Part shown: one piece after another, positions 17,354 through 26,040 of the stretch
Layout: each line of letters starts with the position of its first letter
Numbering within the stretch: the stretch's first letter is position 1
NCBI GenBank assembly: GCA_017479935.1
Contig: JAFVBO010000119.1
Span: 1-64,000 of the forward strand
Direction of reading: 5' to 3'
From: Lachnospiraceae bacterium
GTDB lineage: Bacteria; Bacillota; Clostridia; Lachnospirales; Lachnospiraceae
Length of the DNA stretch: 64,000 nucleotides
Position numbers and translations under genes: made by a program
The notes under the pieces: model-generated
The model's database searches: none
Told to the model about the DNA's origin: nothing
The model's input: the letters and a program-made list of their open reading frames with translations, nothing else

Positions 17354-18667
17354 ATGCGAGAGGTTTTACTGGAACGCCCCATACTGCCGCTTATCGTGCT
17401 GATGCTGGCTTTTGTGGCCGGGTTATGCCCGGAATCCGCCAGGAAACGACATAGAGCATGGGCCGTATCGTTCGTTTTTGCTGTCTGCCTGCTGGCTGTC
17501 AGTCTGGTTTTGGACGCTATGCTGGTTGACGCCTCTAACGCATCGACTACGTTAGAACCGCTGCTGGCATTTCTGGCAGGGCTTTGTTTTGCCGTACCGG
17601 TTTTGTGTCTTCCGCCGGAAGCCGGGGTTTTTGTCACCGTCTGGGCACAGATCGTGGTGGAGCTTGTCAATCAGATGCTGATTCCTTTCATGCATCGGAT
17701 CGCTGACGTGAATACGCCGTCTGGCGTGGGAATCCATTTTGGAGTGCTTGCCTTGGCGGGCGTGCTGCTCTTTTGGGCTGCGAGGGCCCTTTTGTTTCCT
17801 CATTTGACGCACAATGGCTCGTACCGTATGAACCATCAGAAAACCGTGCTTTCGCTGGCTGTTTTGTTTGTCTTCCTGTTTCTTACGAACTATCAGGTGA
17901 TTTTCTATCTGATTGATAATCCGTCGGCCAACAATAGTCCGATTGTCCCGACATTCCGCTTGGTTGTCGGCTTTGCGGCTCTGTTTGTGCTCTATCTGCA
18001 AAACGCTCAGGAGCTGGCCTTTCTGGCGCGGCACGAGCTGGACGTCGTGCGGCAGCTGCAGGGCATGCGGGAAGAACAGTTTAAGATCAGCCAGGAAAAT
18101 ATCAATCTGATCAATCAGAAATGCCATGATTTAAAGCACCAGATCGCAGCTCTCCGGACCATGCGGGATGAGGAGACGGTGAACAGGCAGATCTCCGAGA
18201 TGGAGAGCGCCGTTATGATCTACGATTCTGCGATTCGAACCGGGAATCCTGCCCTGGATGTGGTTTTGACGGAAAAGAGTCTGTACTGCGAGGCACACCA
18301 GATCAGCATGACCTGCCTGGTGGACGGAAGCTGTGTTTCCTTTGTGGACGTGATGGATCTGTATTCCATGTTCGGAAACGCGATCGATAACGCGATCGAA
18401 AGTGTCATGAAGGTGAAAGACCCGGAAAAGAGGGTGATTCAGGTAGCCGGATACCGGGAAAAGGATTTTGCCTTTATCCGGATCCGAAATTACTGTGAGG
18501 ACGTGCCGGTGCTTACGGATGGGCTTCCGCAGACATCGAAGGAAAAGAATGGCTATCATGGATATGGGCTCTTAAGCATCCGTTCCACCGCGGAAAAGTA
18601 CGGGGGAGACATCCGGATTGATACGGGGGAAAATTCCTTTACGCTGCAGATTCTGATCCCGGCGTAA
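17354..18667 (+). CDS. GHKL-type sensor histidine kinase (AgrC-like)
   Basis: A 437-residue membrane kinase. Residues 8-220 form about six hydrophobic segments with no recognised sensor domain; a coiled coil follows, then the phospho-acceptor region INQKCHDLKHQ (His258). The ATPase shows FGNAIDNAIESV and GYHGYGLLSIRS typical of the AgrC/GHKL class. I chose the ATG at 17354, with GGGGAGGA upstream; a second in-frame ATG two codons earlier is too close to that site. It follows its LytTR partner by 19 bases. No AgrB or precursor-peptide gene is visible nearby, so the ligand is unknown. A paralogue is at 61271-62560. Confidence 0.9.
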   Translation: MREVLLERPILPLIVLMLAFVAGLCPESARKRHRAWAVSFVFAVCLLAVSLVLDAMLVDASNASTTLEPLLAFLAGLCFAVPVLCLPPEAGVFVTVWAQIVVELVNQMLIPFMHRIADVNTPSGVGIHFGVLALAGVLLFWAARALLFPHLTHNGSYRMNHQKTVLSLAVLFVFLFLTNYQVIFYLIDNPSANNSPIVPTFRLVVGFAALFVLYLQNAQELAFLARHELDVVRQLQGMREEQFKISQENINLINQKCHDLKHQIAALRTMRDEETVNRQISEMESAVMIYDSAIRTGNPALDVVLTEKSLYCEAHQISMTCLVDGSCVSFVDVMDLYSMFGNAIDNAIESVMKVKDPEKRVIQVAGYREKDFAFIRIRNYCEDVPVLTDGLPQTSKEKNGYHGYGLLSIRSTAEKYGGDIRIDTGENSFTLQILIPA

Positions 18668-18709
18668 AACGAACTTTGCGCTGCAGGCCCTGATCCCGAA
18701 GTAAAACGA
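18641..18709 (+). repeat. 37-bp tandem duplication of the kinase 3' end
   Basis: The last codons and stop of the GHKL kinase (from GCTGCAGATTCTGATCCC to the stop and AAAACGA) are repeated 37 bases later with a few differences (GCTGCAGGCCCTGATCCC...). The second copy is non-coding in context. It is a small local duplication or the tail of a lost paralogue. Confidence 0.7.
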
Positions 18710-18768
18710 TGGCCTTAGGATCTGGCTAAGTGAGTATCTAACACTTTATAAACCGCAGGGAGGAAACG

Positions 18769-19146
18769 ATGACCTGTCAGGAAGCACAGCGGATGATACC
18801 GCGTTATATAAAGAAGGAACTGACACGGCAGGAAACCGATGATTTCCTGACCCATGTCATGTCCTGCAAGGAATGTTACGACGAGCTGGAGATCTATTAT
18901 ACGATCGATGCGGCGCTGCGGGAACTGGACGGCGATACGGAAGATATTCAGCCGCTCAAAGAGGCCATCGAGATTTCCATGAAGGAATCCCGCACCCAGA
19001 TGCGGGCAACGAAGATGCGATGGGATGTGTACTATGCTTCTTCCACCGTGGTGTTCTGGACGGTGCTGGCGGCAGTGATCGCGGAATTGTACCGGATCTA
19101 TGTGTTTGCCATGGCAAATGGCTGGCTGGAGCTGCTCCATCCATAG
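18769..19146 (+). CDS. Small zinc-finger membrane protein, anti-sigma-factor-like
   Basis: A 125-residue protein with an N-terminal zf-HC2-type zinc site (Cys3, then His29-x3-Cys33-x2-Cys36) and one C-terminal membrane segment (about 90-113). This is the layout of membrane anti-sigma factors, but no sigma factor gene is nearby, so the partner is unknown. A GGGAGGAAAC site precedes the ATG. It lies 100 bases after the GHKL kinase and 59 bases before polA, in the same direction as both. Confidence 0.7.
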   Translation: MTCQEAQRMIPRYIKKELTRQETDDFLTHVMSCKECYDELEIYYTIDAALRELDGDTEDIQPLKEAIEISMKESRTQMRATKMRWDVYYASSTVVFWTVLAAVIAELYRIYVFAMANGWLELLHP

Positions 19147-19205
19147 AAGACACACAGGGAAAAAACGCAGGCTATCCTGCTTACGATCTATACCGGGGGA
19201 ATAGT

Positions 19206-22055
19206 ATGAAAGAAAAAATCGTCCTGGTGGACGGACACAGTATTTTAAACCGGGCCTTTTACGGCCTGCCGGATCTGACCAGCTCCAAGGGAACGCACAC
19301 GGGGGCAGTCCATGGCTTTTTAAGCATTCTGTTTAAATTCCTGGAGGAGGAAAAGCCGGATTATCTGGCGGTGGCGTTTGACGTGCATCACCCGACGTTC
19401 CGGCACGAGATGTATCCGGAATACAAGGGAACCCGCAAGCCGATGCCGGAAGAGCTGCGCGAGCAGGTGCCGATCATCCGCCAGGTTTTAGCCGCCATGA
19501 AGGTGACCATCTGTGAGCTGCCCGGCTTTGAGGCGGACGACATCCTGGGCACGATGGCCAAAAAGAGCGAGGAGATGGGCCGGGAGGTTTCCGTGGTTTC
19601 GGGCGACCGCGATCTTCTGCAGCTGGCGACGGAAAACATCTGCATTCGGATCCCCAAGACGAAGCAGGGCTCGACCACGGTAGAGAACTATCACGCGGAG
19701 GATGTGAAATCCTTGTATGGGGTGACGCCGCTTCAGTTTATCGACATGAAGGCCTTGATGGGTGACGCCTCCGACAACATCCCCGGCGTGCCCGGAATCG
19801 GGGAGAAGGGGGCGGGTGCTATCATCGCCGCCTACGGCAGCATCGAAAATGCCTTTGCCCATGTGGAAGAGATTAAGCCCAAGAGGGCGAAGGAATCGCT
19901 GGCGGAGCATTACGACATGGCGCAGCTCTCCAAAACGCTGGCGACGATTGACGTAAACGCCCCTGTAAAGGAAGAATGGCTTTCCTGTGCCATCCCGGAG
20001 CTGTATACGCCGGAAGCGTATGAGATGTTAAAGGACCTGGAGCTGAAGGTGATGGCCGCCCGTTTCCATGACAGACTGAAGGACGTTCCGGTCAAGGAGG
20101 ATAAACCCCTGAGATTTGCCCGGGTGGAAAGACGCGGCGAGGCAGCCGAAGTGTTTGCGCGCGCGAAGAAAGCCGGGAAGATGGGCCTGCACGCCGAAGC
20201 GGAGGACGGGCGTTTTGTCGGGCTTTCCCTTTGCTTTTCCGATGAGAAGAACGGGACCGAGGTGTACGTTTTTCCGGCGGCGGGGGCAGAAAAGCCCGTG
20301 TTTACGCAGTTGACGCTGTTTGGAGACGCAGAGGAAAGCGAAGAAGTGCGGGCTGCCGCCCAGGAAAACCCGGATGCCCTGACAGAAGAGTGGCTGCGGG
20401 GACAGGCGAAGGCACTGTTTGATACGGAGAAGAAAGACATATCGGGAAAGGAAGAAGTTTCGGGAAAGGAAGAAGCTTCGGGACAGGAAGGAATCTCAGA
20501 AAAAGAAGAAACTCCTGAAACGACAGGCTTCGCCTTCATGGATTACAAGGCGTTTTTAAACTGGCTTCCCGAGGCGAAAAAGGGCATGCCCCGGGTGTTC
20601 GACGCCGGCGTCTGCGCGTACCTGTTAAATCCCCTGAAAAACTCCTATGCGTTTGATGATGTGGCGAGGGATATCCTGGGCCAGACGGTTCCGTCCCGCA
20701 AGGAAATGCTGGGAAAGAAGACCATGCGGGAGCTGGCGGCCGAACGGGGCGAGACATTCTTAAGCGCGGTGGGCTATCCGGCATATATTGCGTTTCTGGC
20801 GGCGGAAAAGGGCAAAGAGCTCCTTTCGCAGCAGGGCATGCTTAAGCTGTATGAGGAGATGGAACTTCCGTTGATCCCTGTGCTGCATGATATGGAAGCG
20901 GCCGGCGTCAAGGTGCAGAAGGACGAGTTGGAGAAATACGGCGAAAAGCTGCAGGTGCGCATTGAGGAGCTGACGAAAGAAATCGTCGAGGAGGCGGGAG
21001 AAGACTTCAACCTGAACTCCCCGAAGCAGCTCGGCGAAATCCTGTTTGAGAAGATGAAGCTGCCGGGCGGCAAGAAGACGAAAACCGGGTATTCCACAGC
21101 GGCCGACGTTCTGGAGAAGCTGGCGGTGGACGTGCCGTTTGTGCGGAAAATCCTCGAGTACCGCCAGTACGCGAAACTCAAATCCACCTATGCGGACAGC
21201 CTGGGAAGCTACATTCGGGAAGACGGAAGAATTCACAGCGTGTTTAATCAGACGGTGACGGCCACAGGGCGGCTTTCCAGCGCCGATCCGAACCTGCAGA
21301 ACATCCCGGTGAGGATGGAACTGGGTCGGGAGATCAGAAAGCTCTTTGTGCCAGAGGACGGTTTCCTTCTGGTGGATGCCGACTACTCACAGATCGAACT
21401 GAGAGTCTTAGCCAGCATGTCCGGGGATGAGCAGCTGATTGAGGCATACAATCAGGCGCAGGATATCCATGCCATCACGGCTTCGAAGGTCTTTCACGTG
21501 CCGCTTTCCGAGGTGACGCCGCTCATGCGCCGGAATGCCAAGGCGGTCAACTTTGGCATTGTGTACGGCATCAGCGCGTTTGGCCTGTCGGAGGACTTAA
21601 GTATCTCCCGCAAGCAGGCGACGGAGTATATCGAACAGTATTTTGCCACCTATCCGAAGGTAAAAGCCTTTTTGGACAAGCTGGTGTCGGACGCGAAAAA
21701 GAAGGGCTATACGGAGACGTTGTTTGGGCGGCGCCGGCCGATGCCGGAGCTGAAGGCCTCGGGCTTTATGCAGCGCTCCTTCGGAGAGCGTGTGGCCATG
21801 AACGCGCCGATCCAGGGGACGGCCGCGGACATCATCAAGCTGGCGATGATCAAGGTGGTGAAGCGCCTGCAGGAAGAAAACTGCCGGGCCAGACTGATTT
21901 TGCAGGTGCACGATGAACTGATTCTGGAGGCACCGGAGGAAGAGAAGGAGAAGGTGTCAGCCATTTTGGCGGAAGAGATGCAGAACGCGGCGCAGTTAAA
22001 GGTGCGGCTGGAGGTGGATCTGCACACCGGCAAGAGCTGGTTTGACGCCAAATAA
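19206..22055 (+). CDS. polA: DNA polymerase I
   Basis: Repairs and processes DNA, including RNA-primer removal. Of 949 residues, 1-290 form the 5'-3' exonuclease (LVDGHSILNRAFYG, SGDRDLLQL, DASDNIPGVPGIGEKGA). The middle 3'-5' exonuclease-like domain lacks its metal ligands: where DxE is expected the sequence reads LHAEAED, so it should not proofread. The polymerase domain is intact: motif A DADYSQIELR, motif B RRNAKAVNFGIVYG, motif C QVHDELILE. A Glu/Lys/Ser linker of about 35 residues (about 408-445) has KEE-SGKEE repeats and explains the extra length over the usual 880. The ATG at 19206 starts the exonuclease fold directly. coaE follows 24 bases later. Confidence 0.97.
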   Translation: MKEKIVLVDGHSILNRAFYGLPDLTSSKGTHTGAVHGFLSILFKFLEEEKPDYLAVAFDVHHPTFRHEMYPEYKGTRKPMPEELREQVPIIRQVLAAMKVTICELPGFEADDILGTMAKKSEEMGREVSVVSGDRDLLQLATENICIRIPKTKQGSTTVENYHAEDVKSLYGVTPLQFIDMKALMGDASDNIPGVPGIGEKGAGAIIAAYGSIENAFAHVEEIKPKRAKESLAEHYDMAQLSKTLATIDVNAPVKEEWLSCAIPELYTPEAYEMLKDLELKVMAARFHDRLKDVPVKEDKPLRFARVERRGEAAEVFARAKKAGKMGLHAEAEDGRFVGLSLCFSDEKNGTEVYVFPAAGAEKPVFTQLTLFGDAEESEEVRAAAQENPDALTEEWLRGQAKALFDTEKKDISGKEEVSGKEEASGQEGISEKEETPETTGFAFMDYKAFLNWLPEAKKGMPRVFDAGVCAYLLNPLKNSYAFDDVARDILGQTVPSRKEMLGKKTMRELAAERGETFLSAVGYPAYIAFLAAEKGKELLSQQGMLKLYEEMELPLIPVLHDMEAAGVKVQKDELEKYGEKLQVRIEELTKEIVEEAGEDFNLNSPKQLGEILFEKMKLPGGKKTKTGYSTAADVLEKLAVDVPFVRKILEYRQYAKLKSTYADSLGSYIREDGRIHSVFNQTVTATGRLSSADPNLQNIPVRMELGREIRKLFVPEDGFLLVDADYSQIELRVLASMSGDEQLIEAYNQAQDIHAITASKVFHVPLSEVTPLMRRNAKAVNFGIVYGISAFGLSEDLSISRKQATEYIEQYFATYPKVKAFLDKLVSDAKKKGYTETLFGRRRPMPELKASGFMQRSFGERVAMNAPIQGTAADIIKLAMIKVVKRLQEENCRARLILQVHDELILEAPEEEKEKVSAILAEEMQNAAQLKVRLEVDLHTGKSWFDAK

Positions 22056-22079
22056 TAGAATAACGAAGAGGTTAAGAGA

Positions 22080-22676
22080 ATGATTAAAATCGGAATTACC
22101 GGAGGCGTGGGATCGGGCAAGAGCGACGTCCTGGCTTTCCTTCGGCAGGAATACAAGGCGGTGGTTTTGCAGGCGGACAAGGTGAGTCATGAGCTGATGG
22201 AGCCGGGCAAACCCGCGTATGAGAAAATCAAGGAAATCTTCGGGGAAGCGTTTCTTCTTCCGGATGGACAGATCGACCGGGAGAAACTGGGAAACTCCGT
22301 ATTCCCGGATAAAGAAAAGCTTGCTATATTAAACGCTATTCTGCACCCGGCGGTGAAGGAAGAAATCGCCCGGAGAATGCGTGAGGAAGAGGAGAAGGGA
22401 ACGAAGGTTTTTGTTCTGGAATCCGCCCTCTTATCCATCGATGGATACCCGGAGATGCTGGATGAAATCTGGTATATCTACACCAAGATGGAAACGCGTA
22501 TTGTCCGCCTGATGCTGTCCAGAAGATACAGCGTGGAAAAGTGCATGGAAATCATGAGCCGGCAGCCTTCCGAAGAGGAGTTTCGCGCGCTGGCGGACGT
22601 GGTGATCGATAACAGCGGAAACTGGAGGGACACGATGCATGCGATTCGCGAGCATTGCCAGCGGCAGCAGTGGTAA
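22080..22676 (+). CDS. coaE: Dephospho-CoA kinase
   Basis: Catalyses the last step of coenzyme A synthesis, ATP-dependent phosphorylation of dephospho-CoA. The 198-residue length is normal for the family. The P-loop is at the N-terminus (GITGGVGSGKS); QADKVSHELMEPG and the LSRR lid segment fit the family. It follows polA in the common Firmicute order polA-coaE. Its last 38 bases overlap the start of the metallo-beta-lactamase gene in another frame, which implies translational coupling. Confidence 0.95.
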   Translation: MIKIGITGGVGSGKSDVLAFLRQEYKAVVLQADKVSHELMEPGKPAYEKIKEIFGEAFLLPDGQIDREKLGNSVFPDKEKLAILNAILHPAVKEEIARRMREEEEKGTKVFVLESALLSIDGYPEMLDEIWYIYTKMETRIVRLMLSRRYSVEKCMEIMSRQPSEEEFRALADVVIDNSGNWRDTMHAIREHCQRQQW

Positions 22677-23433
22677 CTGCATCTACGCCGGCACAGATCG
22701 AACGCATATCCTGGTAGATGCTGGTATATCCAACCGTCGAATCGAGCTGGGATTAAAGGAACTGGGCCTGAAGGCGGAAGAGGTGGACGGGATCTGCCTG
22801 ACCCATGAGCATTCGGATCACATCGCGGGACTTTCCATGTACTTAAAAAAGCATCCCGTTCCCGTGTACGCAACCGAAGGAACCCTGAAGCAAATCCGAA
22901 AAGCGCTTTCGGTTCCGTACGCGGAGGAGTTCCTGATCCCGATTGAGGCGGACCGCCCGTTTTCCGTAGGGGATATGGAGGTCACGCCGTTTGCCATCTC
23001 CCATGACGCGGCCGAGCCCGTGGCCTACCGGATTTCGGGAGGGGAAAGCCAGGTGGCGGTTGCCACCGACTTAGGCACGTACACGCCGTATGTGGTGCAG
23101 CATCTGCAGAACTTAAATGCCATCCTTTTGGAAAGCAACCACGACATCCACATGCTGGAGACCGGCCCGTACCCGTATTATCTGAAGCAGCGGATTTTAG
23201 GGGACCGGGGGCATCTGTGCAACGAGAACGCGGGACGGCTCTTGAGCGAGATCCTAAATGATCGCATGACGCATGTCCTTTTAGGACATATCAGCAAGGA
23301 GAACAATTATCCGGAACTTGCCTGGGAAGCGGTGCGGTTAGAGGTAAACCTGGCTCCGAACGAGTACCGCGCGTCGGATTTCGACATTCAGGTGGCCAGC
23401 CGGACAGAGATGTCGGAGATCTTCTATGTATAA
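22639..23433 (+). CDS. Metallo-beta-lactamase-fold hydrolase (WalJ/YycJ family)
   Basis: A 264-residue MBL-fold protein. The N-terminus MRFASIASGSSGNC and the metal motif THEHSDHIAGL are those of the YycJ/WalJ family, cytoplasmic proteins linked to DNA repair and cell-wall timing in other Firmicutes. Here walRK is not adjacent; the gene overlaps coaE by 38 bases instead. The start is fixed by the family N-terminus, which lies entirely within the coaE 3' end. The exact substrate is not known. Confidence 0.88.
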   Translation: MRFASIASGSSGNCIYAGTDRTHILVDAGISNRRIELGLKELGLKAEEVDGICLTHEHSDHIAGLSMYLKKHPVPVYATEGTLKQIRKALSVPYAEEFLIPIEADRPFSVGDMEVTPFAISHDAAEPVAYRISGGESQVAVATDLGTYTPYVVQHLQNLNAILLESNHDIHMLETGPYPYYLKQRILGDRGHLCNENAGRLLSEILNDRMTHVLLGHISKENNYPELAWEAVRLEVNLAPNEYRASDFDIQVASRTEMSEIFYV

Positions 23434-23500
23434 AAGAATAACTAAAAAATTCTTAATGAGGCTCCCTTTTTTGTGGTAATGACAGAAAATTTCTTTTCTC

Positions 23501-23529
23501 TGGAAAAGCGGCTTCGAAACGTTTATAAT
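23501..23529 (+). promoter_or_regulatory. Likely scpA promoter
   Basis: TGGAAA (23501-23506), a 17-bp spacer, TATAAT (23524-23529), 23 bases before the scpA ATG. An AT-rich stretch (23436-23500) precedes it. Confidence 0.55.
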
Positions 23530-23552
23530 CGGGCTGAAAAAGGTGGGGTGGT

Positions 23553-24347
23553 ATGGGTTTATCCTTTAAGCTTGAGGTGTTCGAGGGTCCTTTGGACCTG
23601 CTGTTGCACCTGATTGAGAAGAATAAAGTAGATATTTACGATATCCCGATTGTCATGATCACGGATCAGTACATGGCCTACGTGTCCGCCATGGAGAAGG
23701 AAGACATGGAGCTTGTGAGCGATTTCCTTCTGATGGCGGCTACTCTTTTGGATATCAAATCCCGCATGCTTCTGCCGCAGGAAAAGACGGAGGAAGGGGA
23801 GACGGAAGATCCCCGCGACGAACTGGTACAGCGCCTCCTGGAGTACAAGATGTGCAAGTATCTGTCCGGCGAGCTGAAAGACATGGCGGAGGAAGCCGGG
23901 CAGTTTTTCTCCAAGAAGCCGACGGTTCCCAAGGAAGTGGCTTCCTACGAGCCGCCCGTCGATCCGGATGCGATCCTGGGCAAGCTGACGCTTGGCGAGC
24001 TGAACCGGATTTTTCAGTCGGTCATCAAACGCCAGGAAGACCGCGTGGACACCGTGCGTGCAGGATTTGGCACCATCAAAAAGGAGCCGTTTCGCGTCTC
24101 CGAAAAAATCCGCTACATCCTGACGTACACCGCTGAAAACCAGCTGTTTTCCTTCCGGGATCTGCTGGAGAGGCAGTCCGGACGCGTGGAAGTGATCGTC
24201 ACCTTTTTAGCCGTTCTGGAGCTGATTAAGATGGGCCGGTTAAAATGCCGGCAGTCGGAAGTGGGCGGCGAGATCGATCTTGAGAGGTCGGATGACGGTT
24301 CCATCTCGGCGGAAGAGCTGGAGAAGGCACTGGAAAGCGATTATTAA
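23553..24347 (+). CDS. scpA: Segregation and condensation protein A
   Basis: The kleisin subunit of the Smc-ScpAB condensin that compacts and separates chromosomes. It is 264 residues, normal for the family. The N-terminal signature FEGPLDLLLHLIEKNKVDI is complete and the C-terminal winged-helix region (residues 175-250, FLAVLELIKMGRL) is present. It is followed after 41 bases by scpB, the usual pairing. The promoter is just upstream. Confidence 0.96.
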   Translation: MGLSFKLEVFEGPLDLLLHLIEKNKVDIYDIPIVMITDQYMAYVSAMEKEDMELVSDFLLMAATLLDIKSRMLLPQEKTEEGETEDPRDELVQRLLEYKMCKYLSGELKDMAEEAGQFFSKKPTVPKEVASYEPPVDPDAILGKLTLGELNRIFQSVIKRQEDRVDTVRAGFGTIKKEPFRVSEKIRYILTYTAENQLFSFRDLLERQSGRVEVIVTFLAVLELIKMGRLKCRQSEVGGEIDLERSDDGSISAEELEKALESDY

Positions 24348-24388
24348 AGGAGAGGGACGGCTGCGGCCGGTGATAGAAGTTATAGAAC

Positions 24389-25045
24389 ATGGAAAAAGAA
24401 AAGGCGAAAGCTGCGCTGGAGGCCGTGCTGTTCACCATGGGAGAGTCGGTTGGCCTGGACGCCTTATCCGCCGCTGTCGGCGAGGATGAGATGCGGACGG
24501 AAGAGCTTCTTTCTTCGCTCCAGGCAGACTACGAAGCGGAAGATCGCGGCATTACGATCATTCGTCTGGAAGACCGGTATCAGATGGTGACGAAGCGGGA
24601 GTTTTATGAAAACCTGATCCGCGTCGCCTCGCGCCCGAAAAAGCGGACATTGACCGAAGCGGCGCTGGAAGTGCTGTCCATCATTGCCTATCGCCAGCCG
24701 GTGACGCGCCTCGAGATTGAAAAAATCCGCGGCGTGAGCTGCGATTACGTCATCAACCGTCTGATGGAATTCGGACTGGTGGAGGAAACCGGACGTCTGC
24801 AGGCGCCGGGACGCCCCATGACCTTCGGCACCACGGAAGGGTTCCTTCGGCACTTCGGACTGGAGTCCTTGGAGTCGCTCCCGGCTGTGCGGGAAGAGGA
24901 ATTGGCCGTCTTCCAGGAAGAAGCGGAAGAGGAAGTTGGCGGGAAAGGCGCGGGTGCTTCTCCGGAAGGGGAAGGCGCACCGGCGAACGACAGCTTGGAA
25001 GTACAGACCGAGAGTTCGGTGGAGGAAAGCAGTTTCGGTGTGTAG
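24389..25045 (+). CDS. scpB: Segregation and condensation protein B
   Basis: The winged-helix partner of ScpA in condensin. Of 218 residues, the conserved core (about 1-165) includes LSIIAYRQPVTRLEIEKIRGV, LVEETGRLQAPGRP and TFGTTEGFLRHFGL. The last 50 residues are an acidic, Glu/Gly-rich tail beyond the usual fold. The ribosome-binding site is weak, which fits coupling to scpA upstream. Confidence 0.95.
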   Translation: MEKEKAKAALEAVLFTMGESVGLDALSAAVGEDEMRTEELLSSLQADYEAEDRGITIIRLEDRYQMVTKREFYENLIRVASRPKKRTLTEAALEVLSIIAYRQPVTRLEIEKIRGVSCDYVINRLMEFGLVEETGRLQAPGRPMTFGTTEGFLRHFGLESLESLPAVREEELAVFQEEAEEEVGGKGAGASPEGEGAPANDSLEVQTESSVEESSFGV

Positions 25046-25102
25046 AGATGCACCGGAGAGCAGTTTTTTAAGCGACGCGTAAGCGCTGTGTGAGGGTTTG
25101 GT

Positions 25103-25900
25103 ATGAAAACGATAGGATTTATCGGATGCGGCAATATGGGACAGGCCATTTTGACCGGCATCCTTGCAAAGAAACTTGTGACACCGGATCACGTGGTGGT
25201 GACGGATGTCATCCCCGCCAGCCGGGAAAAAGTAGCGGAAAAGTTTGGCGTGACGGCGCTGGCCGGAAACCGGGAAGTGGTAGAGCGCGCCGACCTGATT
25301 TTCCTGGCGATTAAGCCCCCGGTGTATCCCGCTGTGATTGGCGAGATCGCGGATCTGGCGCAGGATGAGAAAATCTTCATCTCCATGGCGCCTGGAAAGA
25401 CGCTCGCCTGGCTGGAAGGCCTGTTTGCCCGCCCGGTTAAGATCGTGCGGATCATGCCCAACACGCCCGCGCTTGTGGGATCCGGCATGACGGCCATGGT
25501 CCCCGGCAGCCGGATTTCGGCGGATGAAAAGGAAGAAGTGCGGACCGTCTTAAATTCCTTTGGGGAAACCGAAGAGGTTTCCGAGCATCTGATGGATGTG
25601 GTCACCTCCGTGAGCGGCAGCTCGCCGGCGTATGTTTACATGTTCATCGAAGCCATGGCGGATGCCGCCGTTGCCGATGGCATGCCCCGGGCGCAGGCGT
25701 ATCACTTCGCGGCACAGGCCGTGCTGGGTAGCGCGCGCATGGTGCTGGAGACAGGAATTCATCCGGGTGAGTTGAAGGATCGGGTGTGCTCCCCCGGCGG
25801 AACCACCATCGAGGCAGTCCGCGTGCTGGAAGCAAAGGGCTTCCGCTCCGCCGTCTTTGAAGCCATGAAGGCGTGCACGGAGAAATCAAAAAATATGTAG
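25103..25900 (+). CDS. proC: Pyrroline-5-carboxylate reductase
   Basis: Catalyses the last step of proline synthesis, NAD(P)H-dependent reduction of pyrroline-5-carboxylate. Of 265 residues, the N-terminal Rossmann motif is GFIGCGNMGQAIL. Other family blocks are RIMPNTPALVGSGM, SGSSPAYVYMFIEAMADA and the C-terminal CSPGGTTIEAVRVLE. It lies 57 bases after scpB with a weak ribosome-binding site. A hairpin begins at its stop codon. Confidence 0.96.
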   Translation: MKTIGFIGCGNMGQAILTGILAKKLVTPDHVVVTDVIPASREKVAEKFGVTALAGNREVVERADLIFLAIKPPVYPAVIGEIADLAQDEKIFISMAPGKTLAWLEGLFARPVKIVRIMPNTPALVGSGMTAMVPGSRISADEKEEVRTVLNSFGETEEVSEHLMDVVTSVSGSSPAYVYMFIEAMADAAVADGMPRAQAYHFAAQAVLGSARMVLETGIHPGELKDRVCSPGGTTIEAVRVLEAKGFRSAVFEAMKACTEKSKNM

Positions 25901-25946
25901 CCAAAATGTGGCTATGGCGGAAATCCGCCATTTAGTTCATTTTCAT
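25898..25946 (+). terminator. Probable terminator after proC
   Basis: Two adjacent hairpins, TAGCCA-AAATG-TGGCTA starting at the stop codon and ATGGCGG-AAAT-CCGCCAT, followed by an interrupted T-run. Confidence 0.6.
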
Positions 25947-25953
25947 ATACATT

Positions 25954-26006
25954 CGGCACAGGTGATGCGGCAGATGAAAATTTGCGTTTGCAGCCGCTTT
26001 GTGCCG
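25954..26006. other. Inverted repeat upstream of the malic enzyme gene
   Basis: CGGCACA ... TGTGCCG enclosing an inner GCGGC/GCCGC arm, 34 bases before the malic enzyme start codon. It would fold in the mRNA leader. Function unknown. Confidence 0.45.
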
Positions 26007-26040
26007 GGTACACAAATCTATTTCAAAAGGAGTATTCATC

